NCBI GenBank assembly: GCA_025350645.1
Contig: JANXXM010000029.1
Location: 30,037-94,036, forward strand
Source: Ferruginibacter sp.
Lineage (GTDB): Bacteria; Bacteroidota; Bacteroidia; Chitinophagales; Chitinophagaceae
Reading direction: 5' to 3'
Length of the DNA stretch: 64,000 nucleotides
Below are positions 1-8,727 of the stretch, piece after piece (position 1 is the stretch's first letter; each line of letters begins with the position of its first letter). Made by a program: the position numbers and the translations under genes. The notes under the pieces were generated by a model. That model did no database searches. It had not been told where the DNA came from and was given only the letters and a program-made list of their open reading frames with translations.

Positions 1-2047
1 CCCCACTTTCTTTCAACAAATTTATTAACTCATCTACCGCCACTTCGCTGTTTATATTTTTTTTCACTACTTCCTTTCCTCTGTACAATGTTATTTTTCC
101 TACACCGCTGCCCACATATCCAAAATCGGCATCGGCCATTTCACCAGGCCCATTTACTATACAGCCCATCACAGCAATTTTTAATCCTTTTAAATGGTTG
201 GTTACATTTCTTATTTTACTGGTTGTTTCTTGTAAATCAAATAAAGTTCTGCCGCAGCTTGGGCAACTAATATATTCTGTTTTAGAAATTCTGGTGCGCA
301 CCGCCTGCAAAATAGAAAACGAAGTGTTGTTTAAAAATTGGTAATTGTTTGTTGCAGCTAAATATGTTCTTCCACTCACCACATTATTTTCAATTTTTGC
401 CGGGTCATTTATTAACCATATTCCATCGCCCATTCCATCTAATAATAAACCACCTGCTGTTGCACTAAATTCTATCAACTGTGCATCAATGGTCGTCTTC
501 ATACTTTCTACTGCAATAACAAAAGGGTAATTTATTTTTTGATTGGTTATATCATTAATAAACATCCGCATTTGCTGCATCGCATTTTTCTTTGCGGAAT
601 AAATGCATAATACCACACTTTTTTCTTCGTGTAATTTTTTTATCAAAGCAGTATTATCAACATCCACACAAACAGAAATAAAATTTAAAGTAGCATGCTT
701 TTTTTCTGCACCCAAAAATTCATAAGGAGTAAACAATGGAAAACATTTTTTTACGTCTGTTACAGCAATATTCCATATCGTATAATTACAAATAAAACTT
801 AAAGTGCCCGGCAACGCAAAGTCAATTAATTTGTTTGCTGTGTAAATATAATCTGCGGCAGCATCTGCAATATTCCATTTATCTATAGCAGCATCATATC
901 TGTAACCAATTACGGATAAGTCAGCCGCAGCAATACTTTTAGCCATCATAAAATCGGCCATTACAATCGGCACGTTTTTACCACCAATATTATTTACCTG
1001 TAAAGTATTTCGTCGGTTATATTCAAAAGGCGAATAGAACAAAGGACTGTCCCCAAATCCCTCAGCATGGGAGAGGGATTTAGAAGTCCTTTTTATTTCT
1101 TCGTTATCTAATAATAGTGAAGGTTGAAGCAAGTTCTCTTGTATTTCATATCTCATATCTAAGGTCTGATACCGCTCCACCAAATCTTTACAAACCGGTA
1201 TTTCAAATTCCGGATCTTCTGTTAAACTTACCCTTATGGTATCCCCAATTCCATCTTCCATCAAACTGCCAATGCCAATAGCAGATTTTATTCTTCCATC
1301 TTCTCCATCCCCAGCTTCGGTAACGCCTAAATGTAATGGATAACATTCACCAAATTCATCCTGCATGTGTGTAATAAGTAAGCGGTATGCTTGCACCATT
1401 ACTAGCGGGTTACTGCTTTTCATACTCAAAATAATCTGATGATAATCCAGCAAACGGGCAATGCGTAAAAACTCCATGGCACTTTCTACCATACCGTTTG
1501 CAGTATCGCCATAGCGGCTCATAATTCTATCGCTAAGGCTGCCATGGTTTGTACCAATGCGCATAGCAGTTTCATATTCTTTACAAATTAAAACCAGCGG
1601 TGTAAACCGTTCTCTTATTCTTTCTATTTCTTCTGCATATTCTGCATCAGTATATTCTATTTGTTCAAACTTTTTCTTGTCAACATAATTGCCGGGATTT
1701 ACTCTTACTTTTTCTACAATTTTTGCAGCAATTTCTGCAGCATTAGGGGTAAAATGTATATCTGCAACAAGCGGTGTAAAATATCCTCGTTTGTGGAGTT
1801 CGTCTTTTATATTTTGTAAATTTTCCGCTTCATTTTTTGATGGGGCTGTAATGCGCACAAGCTCTGCACCAGCTTTTATACAGCGTATAGATTGTGCCAC
1901 AGTTGCGGCAGTATCCATAGTATCTGTAGTCGTCATGGTTTGAATGCGTACAGGATTATTACCACCAATAATAAGATTACCAACTTTTACTTCTCGTGTT
2001 TTAAGGCGTTTGTATTTAGTTAATGAACTACAATATGAACTCATCAT
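1..2047 (-). CDS. ispG: 4-hydroxy-3-methylbut-2-enyl diphosphate synthase, C-terminus cut by window edge
   Basis: IspG (GcpE) is the iron-sulfur enzyme that reduces methylerythritol cyclodiphosphate to HMBPP in the non-mevalonate isoprenoid pathway. Reading from the ATG at 2047 gives the N-terminal TIM-barrel (GGNNPVRIQTMTTTDT, TPLVADIHF) and, after a linker, the C-terminal domain with CPSCGRTLF and GCIVNGPGE, which carry iron-sulfur cysteines. The frame is open to base 1 (about 682 codons), matching the long Bacteroidota/plant-type enzyme with an inserted middle domain; it is absent from the ORF track because no stop lies in the window. The linker at about residues 290-337 carries two short repeat-derived segments, described separately. 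Identity is very secure; the true 3' end is unseen. Confidence 0.95.
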   Translation of the reverse strand, partial: MMSSYCSSLTKYKRLKTREVKVGNLIIGGNNPVRIQTMTTTDTMDTAATVAQSIRCIKAGAELVRITAPSKNEAENLQNIKDELHKRGYFTPLVADIHFTPNAAEIAAKIVEKVRVNPGNYVDKKKFEQIEYTDAEYAEEIERIRERFTPLVLICKEYETAMRIGTNHGSLSDRIMSRYGDTANGMVESAMEFLRIARLLDYHQIILSMKSSNPLVMVQAYRLLITHMQDEFGECYPLHLGVTEAGDGEDGRIKSAIGIGSLMEDGIGDTIRVSLTEDPEFEIPVCKDLVERYQTLDMRYEIQENLLQPSLLLDNEEIKRTSKSLSHAEGFGDSPLFYSPFEYNRRNTLQVNNIGGKNVPIVMADFMMAKSIAAADLSVIGYRYDAAIDKWNIADAAADYIYTANKLIDFALPGTLSFICNYTIWNIAVTDVKKCFPLFTPYEFLGAEKKHATLNFISVCVDVDNTALIKKLHEEKSVVLCIYSAKKNAMQQMRMFINDITNQKINYPFVIAVESMKTTIDAQLIEFSATAGGLLLDGMGDGIWLINDPAKIENNVVSGRTYLAATNNYQFLNNTSFSILQAVRTRISKTEYISCPSCGRTLFDLQETTSKIRNVTNHLKGLKIAVMGCIVNGPGEMADADFGYVGSGVGKITLYRGKEVVKKNINSEVAVDELINLLKESG
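1041..1092. repeat. 52-bp nested palindrome inside ispG
   Basis: Two perfect nested inverted repeats: outer AAAGGACT/AGTCCTTT (1041-1048, 1085-1092) and inner AAATCCCTC/GAGGGATTT (1055-1063, 1073-1081). The element is translated in frame as part of the ispG linker (about residues 319-336, reading SKSLSHAEGFGDSP), where family members carry a variable linker. The core CCCC..AAATCCCTC recurs in the element inside the DsbA-like gene at 13715. It looks like a small mobile palindrome tolerated inside a gene. Confidence 0.65.
1143..1171. repeat. ATCT/TTAGAT-type short repeat inside ispG
   Basis: Plus-strand ATTTCATATCTCATATCTAA followed by GGTCTGATA. The same TTAGAT/ATATCTAA vocabulary occurs at 28638-28670, 41551-41576 and inside the macroglobulin gene at 49828-49866. 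Here it is translated as QTLDMRYEI in the ispG linker, about 50 bases from the palindrome at 1041. Confidence 0.4.
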
Positions 2048-2133
2048 TTATTCTCTGTTTTAGTTACAAAGTTAACCAATCAAAACAACTAAAATTTTAT
2101 GATAAAATGGATGGATTTTAATGGCTATTCATC

Positions 2134-2168
2134 AAAAGTGCCGAATGAAAACCATTCGGCATTTTATA
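2134..2168 (-). terminator. Rho-independent-like terminator after the batB/C fusion gene
   Basis: Perfect 8-bp stem GCCGAATG (2140-2147) / CATTCGGC (2153-2160) with a 5-base loop, followed on the minus strand by ACTTTTG. It lies between the stop of the VWA/TPR gene and the ispG start, so ispG is probably transcribed separately. The plus strand also has a short T-rich flank, but no plus-strand gene precedes it. Confidence 0.6.
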
Positions 2169-2284
2169 AAATGTAGATTGAATTTTTTTGTTTCAAAATT
2201 ATGAGCCTGTCTGCAATTTTTTTGTTTTAAATGTAGCAACCTTTCATGAAACATTCAAGTATATATTTCAAAGGGTATTTTATA

Positions 2285-3958
2285 TTACCAGTCCTTCTCC
2301 GGAGTATTGGGAGAAGCTGCATTTACCTTATGCAATTTATTCTGAAGGTCTTTTTCTTTTTGCATTAAAGCTTGTAATTTTTGCTCTGCATTTTTTTGAC
2401 TTATTTTACTGGGTTGTGGTTTAGGCTGTTTGTTTTTTCCATCCTTATCATCAGGGTTTTTTTTGTCCTTATCTTTTTTGTCGTCCTTCTTATTCTTTTT
2501 ATCCTGCTGGTCCTGCTGTTTTTTTTGCTCTTGTTTTTTTTTTAAAGCAATCTGCAGGTTATGCCTTGCATCTGCATTGTTAGGGTCTTGTTTCAGGGCA
2601 TCTTTGTAAGAAGTAATACAGTTTTCCAGTTTTTTATCATTTTGCAGTACTACTCCTTTATTATACAATGCACTGCTTTTTTCCACGGGCAGTTTCATAT
2701 TTGCTGCAGCCTTGTCGTATGCATTTACCGCATCTTCTTTTTTATCAGTTTTATATAATGCGTTGCCCAGGTTGTATTGAGCAGTGGTATTTGCCTCATC
2801 CTTTTTTATGGCCTCATTATATTTTGTAATGGCAGTATTAAAATCATTTAATTTATAAGCATCATTTCCCTTCTTTACTGTGGCATCTTCTTTTTGTGCA
2901 TAAGAGCAGGAGGCTATGGACAAAAACAATAGGGTAAGTGCGGTTTTTATTTTTTTTCTTGTATTCACTTTCACTTCGTTTACAAATAACTCTATTAATA
3001 AAAAAAGAAAAGCAATACCTAGTAAATATTGAAACCAGCTTTGGTAATTTATAAGGGATTCGTCTGTAACCCTTCGCCGATCCAGCGATGCAAGCTGATC
3101 GTATAGTTTATTTACCACGGCATCGGTATTGGAAAACAACTGGTAATTTCCATTTCCTTTTTCTGCAATGTTCATCAGTTCCTCTTCATTTAATTTTGTA
3201 ATAACCGTATTACCTGCATTATCTTTTTTTAATTCATTGGTCGTTTCATCCATTATGGTAGCGCCTTCAGCAGATCCTATTCCTATTGTATTTATTACCA
3301 CACCTTCCTGCGCCATTTGCTCAGCAGTTTTTAAAGCGTTTTCGTCATGGTCTTCCCCATCACTTATTAAAATTACTGCTTTGTATTTTTTTTCTTTAGC
3401 ATTAAAAGATGCAAAGCACATTTTTAAAGCATCCGCTATCACTGTTCCTTGTGTAGGCACAGTTTCCGGCGTGGCAGATGATAAGTACATTTTTGCAGCA
3501 GAGTGATCTCCCGTAAGCGGCATTTGCAAATATGCCTTTCCTGCAAATACTACAATACCAATTCTGTCATTACTGAGCCTGTCCATGAGCCTGCCCAGGA
3601 GTTGTTTTGCTCTGTCCAGCCTTGTGGGTTGTATATCTTTTGCCAGCATACTCTTGCTCACATCCAGCGCTACCATAATATCTATACCATTCCTGCTTAT
3701 TTTTTCAGATCCTTTATCGGTACGGGGGTTTGCAATGCTTAGCAACAGCAATGTAATGGCTGTGATAAGCAGTAAAAATTTTTTTATGAAAGAAGAGGTA
3801 TTGTAGCCTGCGGTAAGTTCTTTTACCAGCAGTTCATCACCCAGATTTTTAAAGGCTGTACGTTTTTTTTGCCGGGCATATAAATAAATACCCGTTAAAA
3901 CTGGTATTAGTAAGAGCAACCAAAGTAAGTCTGTGTATTCAAATTGTGGCATCATCAT
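2285..3958 (-). CDS. BatB-BatC-like fusion: VWA domain membrane protein with C-terminal TPRs
   Basis: Residues 1-80 hold two membrane segments of the aerotolerance-regulator type. A von Willebrand A domain follows with the metal-binding DVSKSM (DxSxS) motif. A third membrane helix lies at about 310-330. At about 331-353 there is a second signal-peptide-like stretch (KTALTLLFLSIASCSYAQ), then about three TPR units to about 470, then a very Lys/Asp-rich tail. Separate Bat operons encode BatB (VWA) and BatC (signal peptide plus TPR) as two proteins; here they are one frame with no stop between them. An in-frame GTG at about residue 331 could give an independent BatC. No batA, batD or moxR lies nearby. 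The role in envelope stress or aerotolerance is inferred from the family. Confidence 0.8.
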   Translation of the reverse strand: MMMPQFEYTDLLWLLLLIPVLTGIYLYARQKKRTAFKNLGDELLVKELTAGYNTSSFIKKFLLLITAITLLLLSIANPRTDKGSEKISRNGIDIMVALDVSKSMLAKDIQPTRLDRAKQLLGRLMDRLSNDRIGIVVFAGKAYLQMPLTGDHSAAKMYLSSATPETVPTQGTVIADALKMCFASFNAKEKKYKAVILISDGEDHDENALKTAEQMAQEGVVINTIGIGSAEGATIMDETTNELKKDNAGNTVITKLNEEELMNIAEKGNGNYQLFSNTDAVVNKLYDQLASLDRRRVTDESLINYQSWFQYLLGIAFLFLLIELFVNEVKVNTRKKIKTALTLLFLSIASCSYAQKEDATVKKGNDAYKLNDFNTAITKYNEAIKKDEANTTAQYNLGNALYKTDKKEDAVNAYDKAAANMKLPVEKSSALYNKGVVLQNDKKLENCITSYKDALKQDPNNADARHNLQIALKKKQEQKKQQDQQDKKNKKDDKKDKDKKNPDDKDGKNKQPKPQPSKISQKNAEQKLQALMQKEKDLQNKLHKVNAASPNTPEKDW

Positions 3959-4065
3959 GAAGTGTAAAAATAATCAATCAAAAAGCCTTCCCTGTTAAAG
4001 AAAAAGTAAAAGTATTGTTGCATTGCAGCAAATACTTTTGTAAACTTTTGTTTTCTTATAAAAAA

Positions 4066-4881
4066 CTATTTTTTTCCTTCAAGAAATTTGTAGTGTTTTA
4101 AAATGTCTTTTGTAACATCCAGCCTTGCCGTTTTCATGTCATAATTTTTATCTTCACTTTTTAAAAGTGTGGCAAAAAAGTATACATGCCTGTTCTCTTC
4201 TATCCACCCTACCAGCCAGCCTATGGTATTATTTTTCTCATCAAACCCCCAGCCTGTTTTATAACACAGTTTATAGGCAGTATTATCTTCCTGCACCATA
4301 GCTTCTCTTACAGATTGCTGCACGGTTTTTCTAAAAGGAAGCTGGTCAAAATACAAGCGTTTTAGCATACCTAATTGTTCATCTGGCGAAATTTTTAAAT
4401 TATTATTAAGCCAGAAAGAATCTATAGGACCACTAATATTTTTGTTGCCATAACCAATGCTGTCAATCCATAATTTCATGGTGTCATGCCCAATGCGCCT
4501 TGCCACTTCCTGGTAAAAAGGCACATTACTTACTTTAAAAGCTTCCTTCATAGCCATATCCTTGTTCCACTCCTGGTGTGAGCGGGTAACCCCATCCCAT
4601 TTAATGACCATATTTTCGTTGGTAATTTTTCCTGTTTGTAAACCAACCAATGAATTTATAATTTTAAAAGTAGATGCGGGCGTTACCCTCGTAGTATCCA
4701 TTGCAAGGTTGTATACGGTTATTGCACCATTACTGTTATCCAGCATCGTAAAACAACCATCTACATTTTTTGCATCAAAATATTTTTTAAGGTCATTGTC
4801 TATTTTTGCTTTGTTTACAGAGCAGGAATGAAGGCAGAATATGCAGCATAAAATATTTATACTAAGGAAAAACTTTTTCAT
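4066..4881 (-). CDS. class D (OXA-type) beta-lactamase, predicted lipoprotein
   Basis: Class D serine beta-lactamases acylate through the Ser of SxxK, with a carbamylated Lys as general base. All family signatures are visible: STFK (S70, K73), SNV (118-120), YGN (144-146), FWL (156-158) and KTG (208-210), in family order and spacing. The N-terminus is a lipoprotein signal ending LHSC (Cys20), so the enzyme is probably anchored in a membrane facing the periplasm. Length (271 aa) is normal. It stands alone between the Bat-like gene and a DUF3109 gene on the same strand, with no mobile element beside it, which suggests a resident chromosomal enzyme. The substrate range cannot be read from sequence. 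Confidence 0.92.
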   Translation of the reverse strand: MKKFFLSINILCCIFCLHSCSVNKAKIDNDLKKYFDAKNVDGCFTMLDNSNGAITVYNLAMDTTRVTPASTFKIINSLVGLQTGKITNENMVIKWDGVTRSHQEWNKDMAMKEAFKVSNVPFYQEVARRIGHDTMKLWIDSIGYGNKNISGPIDSFWLNNNLKISPDEQLGMLKRLYFDQLPFRKTVQQSVREAMVQEDNTAYKLCYKTGWGFDEKNNTIGWLVGWIEENRHVYFFATLLKSEDKNYDMKTARLDVTKDILKHYKFLEGKK

Positions 4882-4956
4882 ATTTATTTTATTTAAAACA
4901 ATCCTTGCTCCACCAGCAATAAATGTATATTTTGTAAAACAGGAAACAATTGTTTA

Positions 4957-5571
4957 TTATTTTATAGAACGTTGAGGTAAAATAAAATTATTTTTTATTT
5001 TTACATGTTGCGCCGTTGCATCCAGTGCTTCATAAAAAGCCTCTCCAAACTTTCTTATTAATGGCTCTTTCAAAAATTTATATACCGGCACTTTTAATTT
5101 TTTACCCAGTGTGCATGCGGCTTTGCAATGATCTTCCCTTGGCTCATAATTGGCAAGTTCTGTAAAACCATCATTACTTTTTTTTACAATTATTGGAAAG
5201 AGATGACAACTGATCGGTTTTTTCCATGTTGTTTTTCCATCCAGGTAAGCCTGCTCAATACCACATTTTACAATGCCGTTTGCATCAATAATACCGTACA
5301 CGCAAATTTTGCTGTTTATGGTTGGTGTTACCCAGCCAAATTCTTTATTGTGTACATATCGTCCCTGTTTATTTAATTCTTCCACGCCTTCTGGGCGCAG
5401 GTAAGGAAGCACTTTGTCAAAAACCTCATCTATTTTTTTTAGTTCTTTTTTATCCAGTGGTGCACCTGCATCACCATCCACACAGCAGGCGCCTTTGCAA
5501 CTCGTAAGGTCGCACACAAACTGATCGTTTATAATTTGATCACTTAATAAAACATTGTCAATTGCTATCAT
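4957..5571 (-). CDS. DUF3109 family cysteine-cluster protein
   Basis: A 204-residue soluble protein with an N-terminal cluster CDLTSCKGACC and further Cys in SKICVYG, VKCGIEQAY, ISCHLFP and DHCKAACTLG. This pattern matches DUF3109, related to the YkgJ-type Fe/Zn-binding cysteine-cluster proteins and common in Bacteroidota. The number and spacing of Cys suggest a metal centre, but no reaction is established. It is the last gene before the gldD block (gap 69 bases after the gldD stop), on the same strand. Start is the ATG giving MIAIDNVLL. Confidence 0.85.
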   Translation of the reverse strand: MIAIDNVLLSDQIINDQFVCDLTSCKGACCVDGDAGAPLDKKELKKIDEVFDKVLPYLRPEGVEELNKQGRYVHNKEFGWVTPTINSKICVYGIIDANGIVKCGIEQAYLDGKTTWKKPISCHLFPIIVKKSNDGFTELANYEPREDHCKAACTLGKKLKVPVYKFLKEPLIRKFGEAFYEALDATAQHVKIKNNFILPQRSIK

Positions 5572-5640
5572 TACTGCAAAAATACGTTTTAAAAAATGTT
5601 AGTGAAAGAAAAGTCACTTTAAAAAATTGTACTATGCAGT

Positions 5641-6306
5641 TTATTGATGGGACTGGCTTTTCCATTTAAAGGTATTAATGATATGGTCAATATCTACCTG
5701 CAAAAAATCTATCACAGGCCGCACAGAATCTGCATTGGGGGTTGCATAAAAATACAAAGCACCCCGTATAAAATTTTGGGTAGTATCCGTCATAAAAAAC
5801 TGCCGTTGTGTGGCAGCATTACCGCCGAGTTTAAATAAAAGCCCAGAAATATTATTTGCAGTTTTAAATAAGCTGTCTTTTTTTGATGTGGCAATATCAT
5901 CATTTTTATTGGTAAGCGTAAATGCATCGTTTATCATTTTATCATACATATTTGTGCCCAGCGAATCTCTGTAACTGCCATCGGCTTTTCTTATTTTAAA
6001 CAATGCTTTCCCACCCACGGCTTTATAACTTAAAAATATTTTTGCATTAAACTGTGTAAAATCAATGTTGCGCCAGTAATCGTTTTCAGGGTTTGCATCA
6101 AAATAGGTGCTATCCTTTATTACTTTTGCATACAGTGGGTATTCAAAGCTGTACGGCATACCTGGCTCATCAAAGCGCTGGTATTTTTTTTCGGGAAAAT
6201 CTATTTTAAAAAAACCTGTTTTTTTAGATGTGTAGGTGCTGTTGCAGGCTACAATAAAAATTGCTGTAGTTATAAGTATGAAAAAATATTCTTGTTTCAG
6301 TTTCAT
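5641..6306 (-). CDS. gldD: gliding motility lipoprotein GldD
   Basis: GldD is a lipoprotein needed for gliding and T9SS function in Flavobacterium johnsoniae. This 221-residue protein has a lipoprotein signal ending IVAC (Cys21), followed by the family-typical FEYPLYAKV and YWRNIDF..AKIFLSYK regions. Its position downstream of a GldE homologue supports the call. Its ATG overlaps the stop of the preceding small membrane-protein gene (ATGA), so the two are probably translationally coupled. Confidence 0.92.
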   Translation of the reverse strand: MKLKQEYFFILITTAIFIVACNSTYTSKKTGFFKIDFPEKKYQRFDEPGMPYSFEYPLYAKVIKDSTYFDANPENDYWRNIDFTQFNAKIFLSYKAVGGKALFKIRKADGSYRDSLGTNMYDKMINDAFTLTNKNDDIATSKKDSLFKTANNISGLLFKLGGNAATQRQFFMTDTTQNFIRGALYFYATPNADSVRPVIDFLQVDIDHIINTFKWKSQSHQ

Positions 6307-6797
6307 AAATGTGTTTTAAAAACGTTCTTTTTTTTCGTGGAAATTATAAAATCTTTTGCAAAAGGAATAACAAAAGGCAACAATGAAAAGAGTAAACTTC
6401 CAATAAAATATGCATTATACTCTAAAGCACGTGCGGTTATAATTCTTATTCCGTTTTTACATGCCGTACACTCAATTATAAGCATATTTGCTAAGAATGC
6501 ACATACGAAAATTGTAAAAGAACAGAAAAATGAAACTGCCGTAATTATTTTTAGGATAAAATTCTTTTTATTTTTAGATAATAAAATTATGGCGATAATA
6601 AAATAAATTACACAGGTAGATATGAAAATAATATCTGGTAAAAAATTAAAGTCTTTGCCATAAAATTCTATTTTATTTTGAGTAAAATAGCTAAATAAAA
6701 TTCTTATGGTTCTATGATAACAGGGTTCAAAAAATGTTGCAGCACAGCTTATAAAAAGTATAGTTGCTACAAATAAAATTTTCGCTTTTACCGTCAT
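6303..6797 (-). CDS. unrecognised small membrane protein between gldE and gldD
   Basis: A 164-residue protein with about four hydrophobic segments (near residues 5-25, 52-73, 83-108 and 127-147) and a basic C-terminus. It overlaps both neighbours by 4 bases (ATGA at 6794-6797 with gldE and at 6303-6306 with gldD), so it is expressed as part of the gldE-gldD unit. I do not recognise the family. Unusually many Cys (C18, C26, C62, C88, C98, C110, C113, approximate positions) sit in or near the membrane, including CTAC. It may be an accessory factor for the gliding/secretion machinery or a passenger; only the coupling supports the former. Confidence 0.75.
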   Translation of the reverse strand: MTVKAKILFVATILFISCAATFFEPCYHRTIRILFSYFTQNKIEFYGKDFNFLPDIIFISTCVIYFIIAIILLSKNKKNFILKIITAVSFFCSFTIFVCAFLANMLIIECTACKNGIRIITARALEYNAYFIGSLLFSLLPFVIPFAKDFIISTKKKNVFKTHL

Positions 6798-8131
6798 CCA
6801 TTCTTTTCTTTTATTATGACTTTTACTTTATCAATTCTGTTTTTGGTTATTTCCAGCGGGATAAAAGAAAAATGGCTACTCTCCAGCAGTTCATTTACCT
6901 GAGGAAATTCGCCAGCAATTTCTAGTACCAAACCCGCTACAGAGTCACTTTCCCGGCGAATGCCGTCAAAAGTATCTGCAGGTATATTCATGGCTTTACA
7001 GGCATCATTTATCATTAGTTTTCCTTCAAAAATATACGTGTGGTCATCTATTTTTTTATTGATGTTTTCTTCGTCATCAAATTCATCTTTTATTTCGCCT
7101 ATAATTTCTTCCATAATATCTTCCAGCGTTACTATGCCACTGGTACCCCCAAATTCATCTACCACTACAGCAAAATGTATCCGCTTTGCACGAAATTCCT
7201 GCAGAAGGTCTTCAATCAGTTTTTTTTCGTGTACAAAAAATGGTGGTCGTATAAGTGCATGCCAGTCATAATCTGCAGGTTCACCTAAGTGCGGCAGCAA
7301 ATCTTTCGTATGCAACATTCCAGCTACTTCATCCAGGTTATTTTTATATACAGGCAGGCGGGAGTAGTGCAGTTCTTCTACTGTATGTATTACGCCTGCA
7401 AAATGCGTATTATATTCAATTCCATTTACATCCAGCCTGGTGCGCATAATTTGTTTTACTGGTGTATCACCAAATTTTCTTATGCCTTTCAGTATCTGTT
7501 TTTCTTCTATAGTAGCTTCATTATCCGGCAGCAGGTCTATGGCATGATCCAGGTTGCCGGCATCCGGCGAATTGTTTTTATTAGGAGATAATTTTTTTTC
7601 CATCCGGTCACTAAACCTAACCAGCCGCTTGCTCAGTAAATAAAAAATACTGTTGAAAATTTCTATTGCCAACGACGCAGTAGCAGCAAACCATATTTTA
7701 TTATGTGTGGCCCACACTTTTGGCAGCACTTCGGCAAATAATAAAATCAATATCGTTACAGACAATATTTTTATAAGAAACTTAGCCCAAAAGGCGTAAT
7801 GATACGGGAGAAGCCAATCATCTATCAGAATATTGGATATGAGAATAATACCAATATTAACCAAACTATTGGTAATAAGCATAGAAGCCAGCAATGTTTT
7901 TGGTTGCTCCAGCAGCGTTACAATTCTGCGAAATGAAGGCTGCTGCCTGGTTTTAAGCAAATTAATATCCTTTGCAGTAAGAGAAAAAAATGCCACTTCG
8001 CCGCCTGCTATTAAAAAAGAAAGTAAAAATAAGATAACAGCTATAAAAATAAGTACGCCGGTAACTGCGGGCACAATTGTTAAAAAATTAAAGGGCAATA
8101 ATAAAGCTGCCGTTACCGAATGATAGTCCAA
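6794..8131 (-). CDS. gldE: gliding motility protein GldE (CNNM/CBS/CorC-HlyC membrane protein)
   Basis: 445 residues: N-terminal CNNM transmembrane domain (four hydrophobic segments within about residues 15-160, including ALLxxEVAFFSL-like AGGEVAFFSLT and EVLPKVW), a tandem CBS region (about 215-345, with VDEFGGTSGIVTLEDIMEEIIGEI), and a C-terminal CorC/HlyC domain (DTFDGIRRESDSVAGLVLEIAG). GldE resembles Mg/Co efflux proteins and, with GldD, is linked to gliding and T9SS. The start is TTG: the frame has no nearby ATG. It follows ssb by 75 bases and is coupled to the next gene by a 4-base overlap. Confidence 0.92.
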   Translation of the reverse strand: MDYHSVTAALLLPFNFLTIVPAVTGVLIFIAVILFLLSFLIAGGEVAFFSLTAKDINLLKTRQQPSFRRIVTLLEQPKTLLASMLITNSLVNIGIILISNILIDDWLLPYHYAFWAKFLIKILSVTILILLFAEVLPKVWATHNKIWFAATASLAIEIFNSIFYLLSKRLVRFSDRMEKKLSPNKNNSPDAGNLDHAIDLLPDNEATIEEKQILKGIRKFGDTPVKQIMRTRLDVNGIEYNTHFAGVIHTVEELHYSRLPVYKNNLDEVAGMLHTKDLLPHLGEPADYDWHALIRPPFFVHEKKLIEDLLQEFRAKRIHFAVVVDEFGGTSGIVTLEDIMEEIIGEIKDEFDDEENINKKIDDHTYIFEGKLMINDACKAMNIPADTFDGIRRESDSVAGLVLEIAGEFPQVNELLESSHFSFIPLEITKNRIDKVKVIIKEKNG

Positions 8132-8206
8132 TGCAAATATTTTAAGTGAACAATTTTTTAAAATAAAATTTTAAAATCATTTTAAAAAAGTGCAAAGAAA
8201 ATTGTT

Positions 8207-8638
8207 TTAAAACGGCAATCTTTCATTGCCATTTTCATCTGATGGCGGAGGTAATATTTCCCCCCCAAAATCGGGTTCTTCAAAACTGCCAGGGTGTGTA
8301 CCATCGTTTCTTTTATCCAGCATAATCAGGTTATCCCCTACTATTTCTGTAGCAAATTTTTTGTTCCCTTCTTTATCTTCCCAACTCCTGGTTTTTAAAC
8401 GACCCTCTATATATACAAGACTGCCTTTATGTAAATATTTTTGCGCAAGTTCTGCAAGCCCACGCCACAATACTACGGTATGCCATTCTGTTTGCGATAT
8501 TAATTTGCCGCTACGGTCTTTATATGTTTCTGTTGTTGCCAGCGAAAATTTTGCCACACCTATATTACCTTCTAAAAATTGCATATCCGGGTCTTTTCCC
8601 AGATTACCAATAAGCATAACCCTGTTTACACCTCTCAT
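8207..8638 (-). CDS. ssb: single-stranded DNA-binding protein
   Basis: 143 residues: an OB fold to about residue 105 (MRGVNRVMLIGNLGKDP, TEWHTVVLWRGLAELAQKYLHKGSLVYIEGRL) and a short acidic/Pro-rich tail ending ERLPF, close to the DDxxPF-type tip that recruits repair and replication partners. Ssb coats single-stranded DNA as a tetramer. The gene sits between mutY and gldE, the usual Bacteroidota order. Confidence 0.96.
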   Translation of the reverse strand: MRGVNRVMLIGNLGKDPDMQFLEGNIGVAKFSLATTETYKDRSGKLISQTEWHTVVLWRGLAELAQKYLHKGSLVYIEGRLKTRSWEDKEGNKKFATEIVGDNLIMLDKRNDGTHPGSFEEPDFGGEILPPPSDENGNERLPF

Positions 8639-8727
8639 AACTTAATATTTTATTTAAGCATAATTACAATATATCTAAAATACAATTTAAAGATACATTT
8701 ATTTTACAAAAATTCTTTTACCAGTAT

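Noticed and set aside
6292-6606. 104-aa plus-strand ORF opposite the small membrane protein
   Set aside because: Antisense shadow; the minus-strand frame has hydrophobic segments and couples with gldE and gldD.
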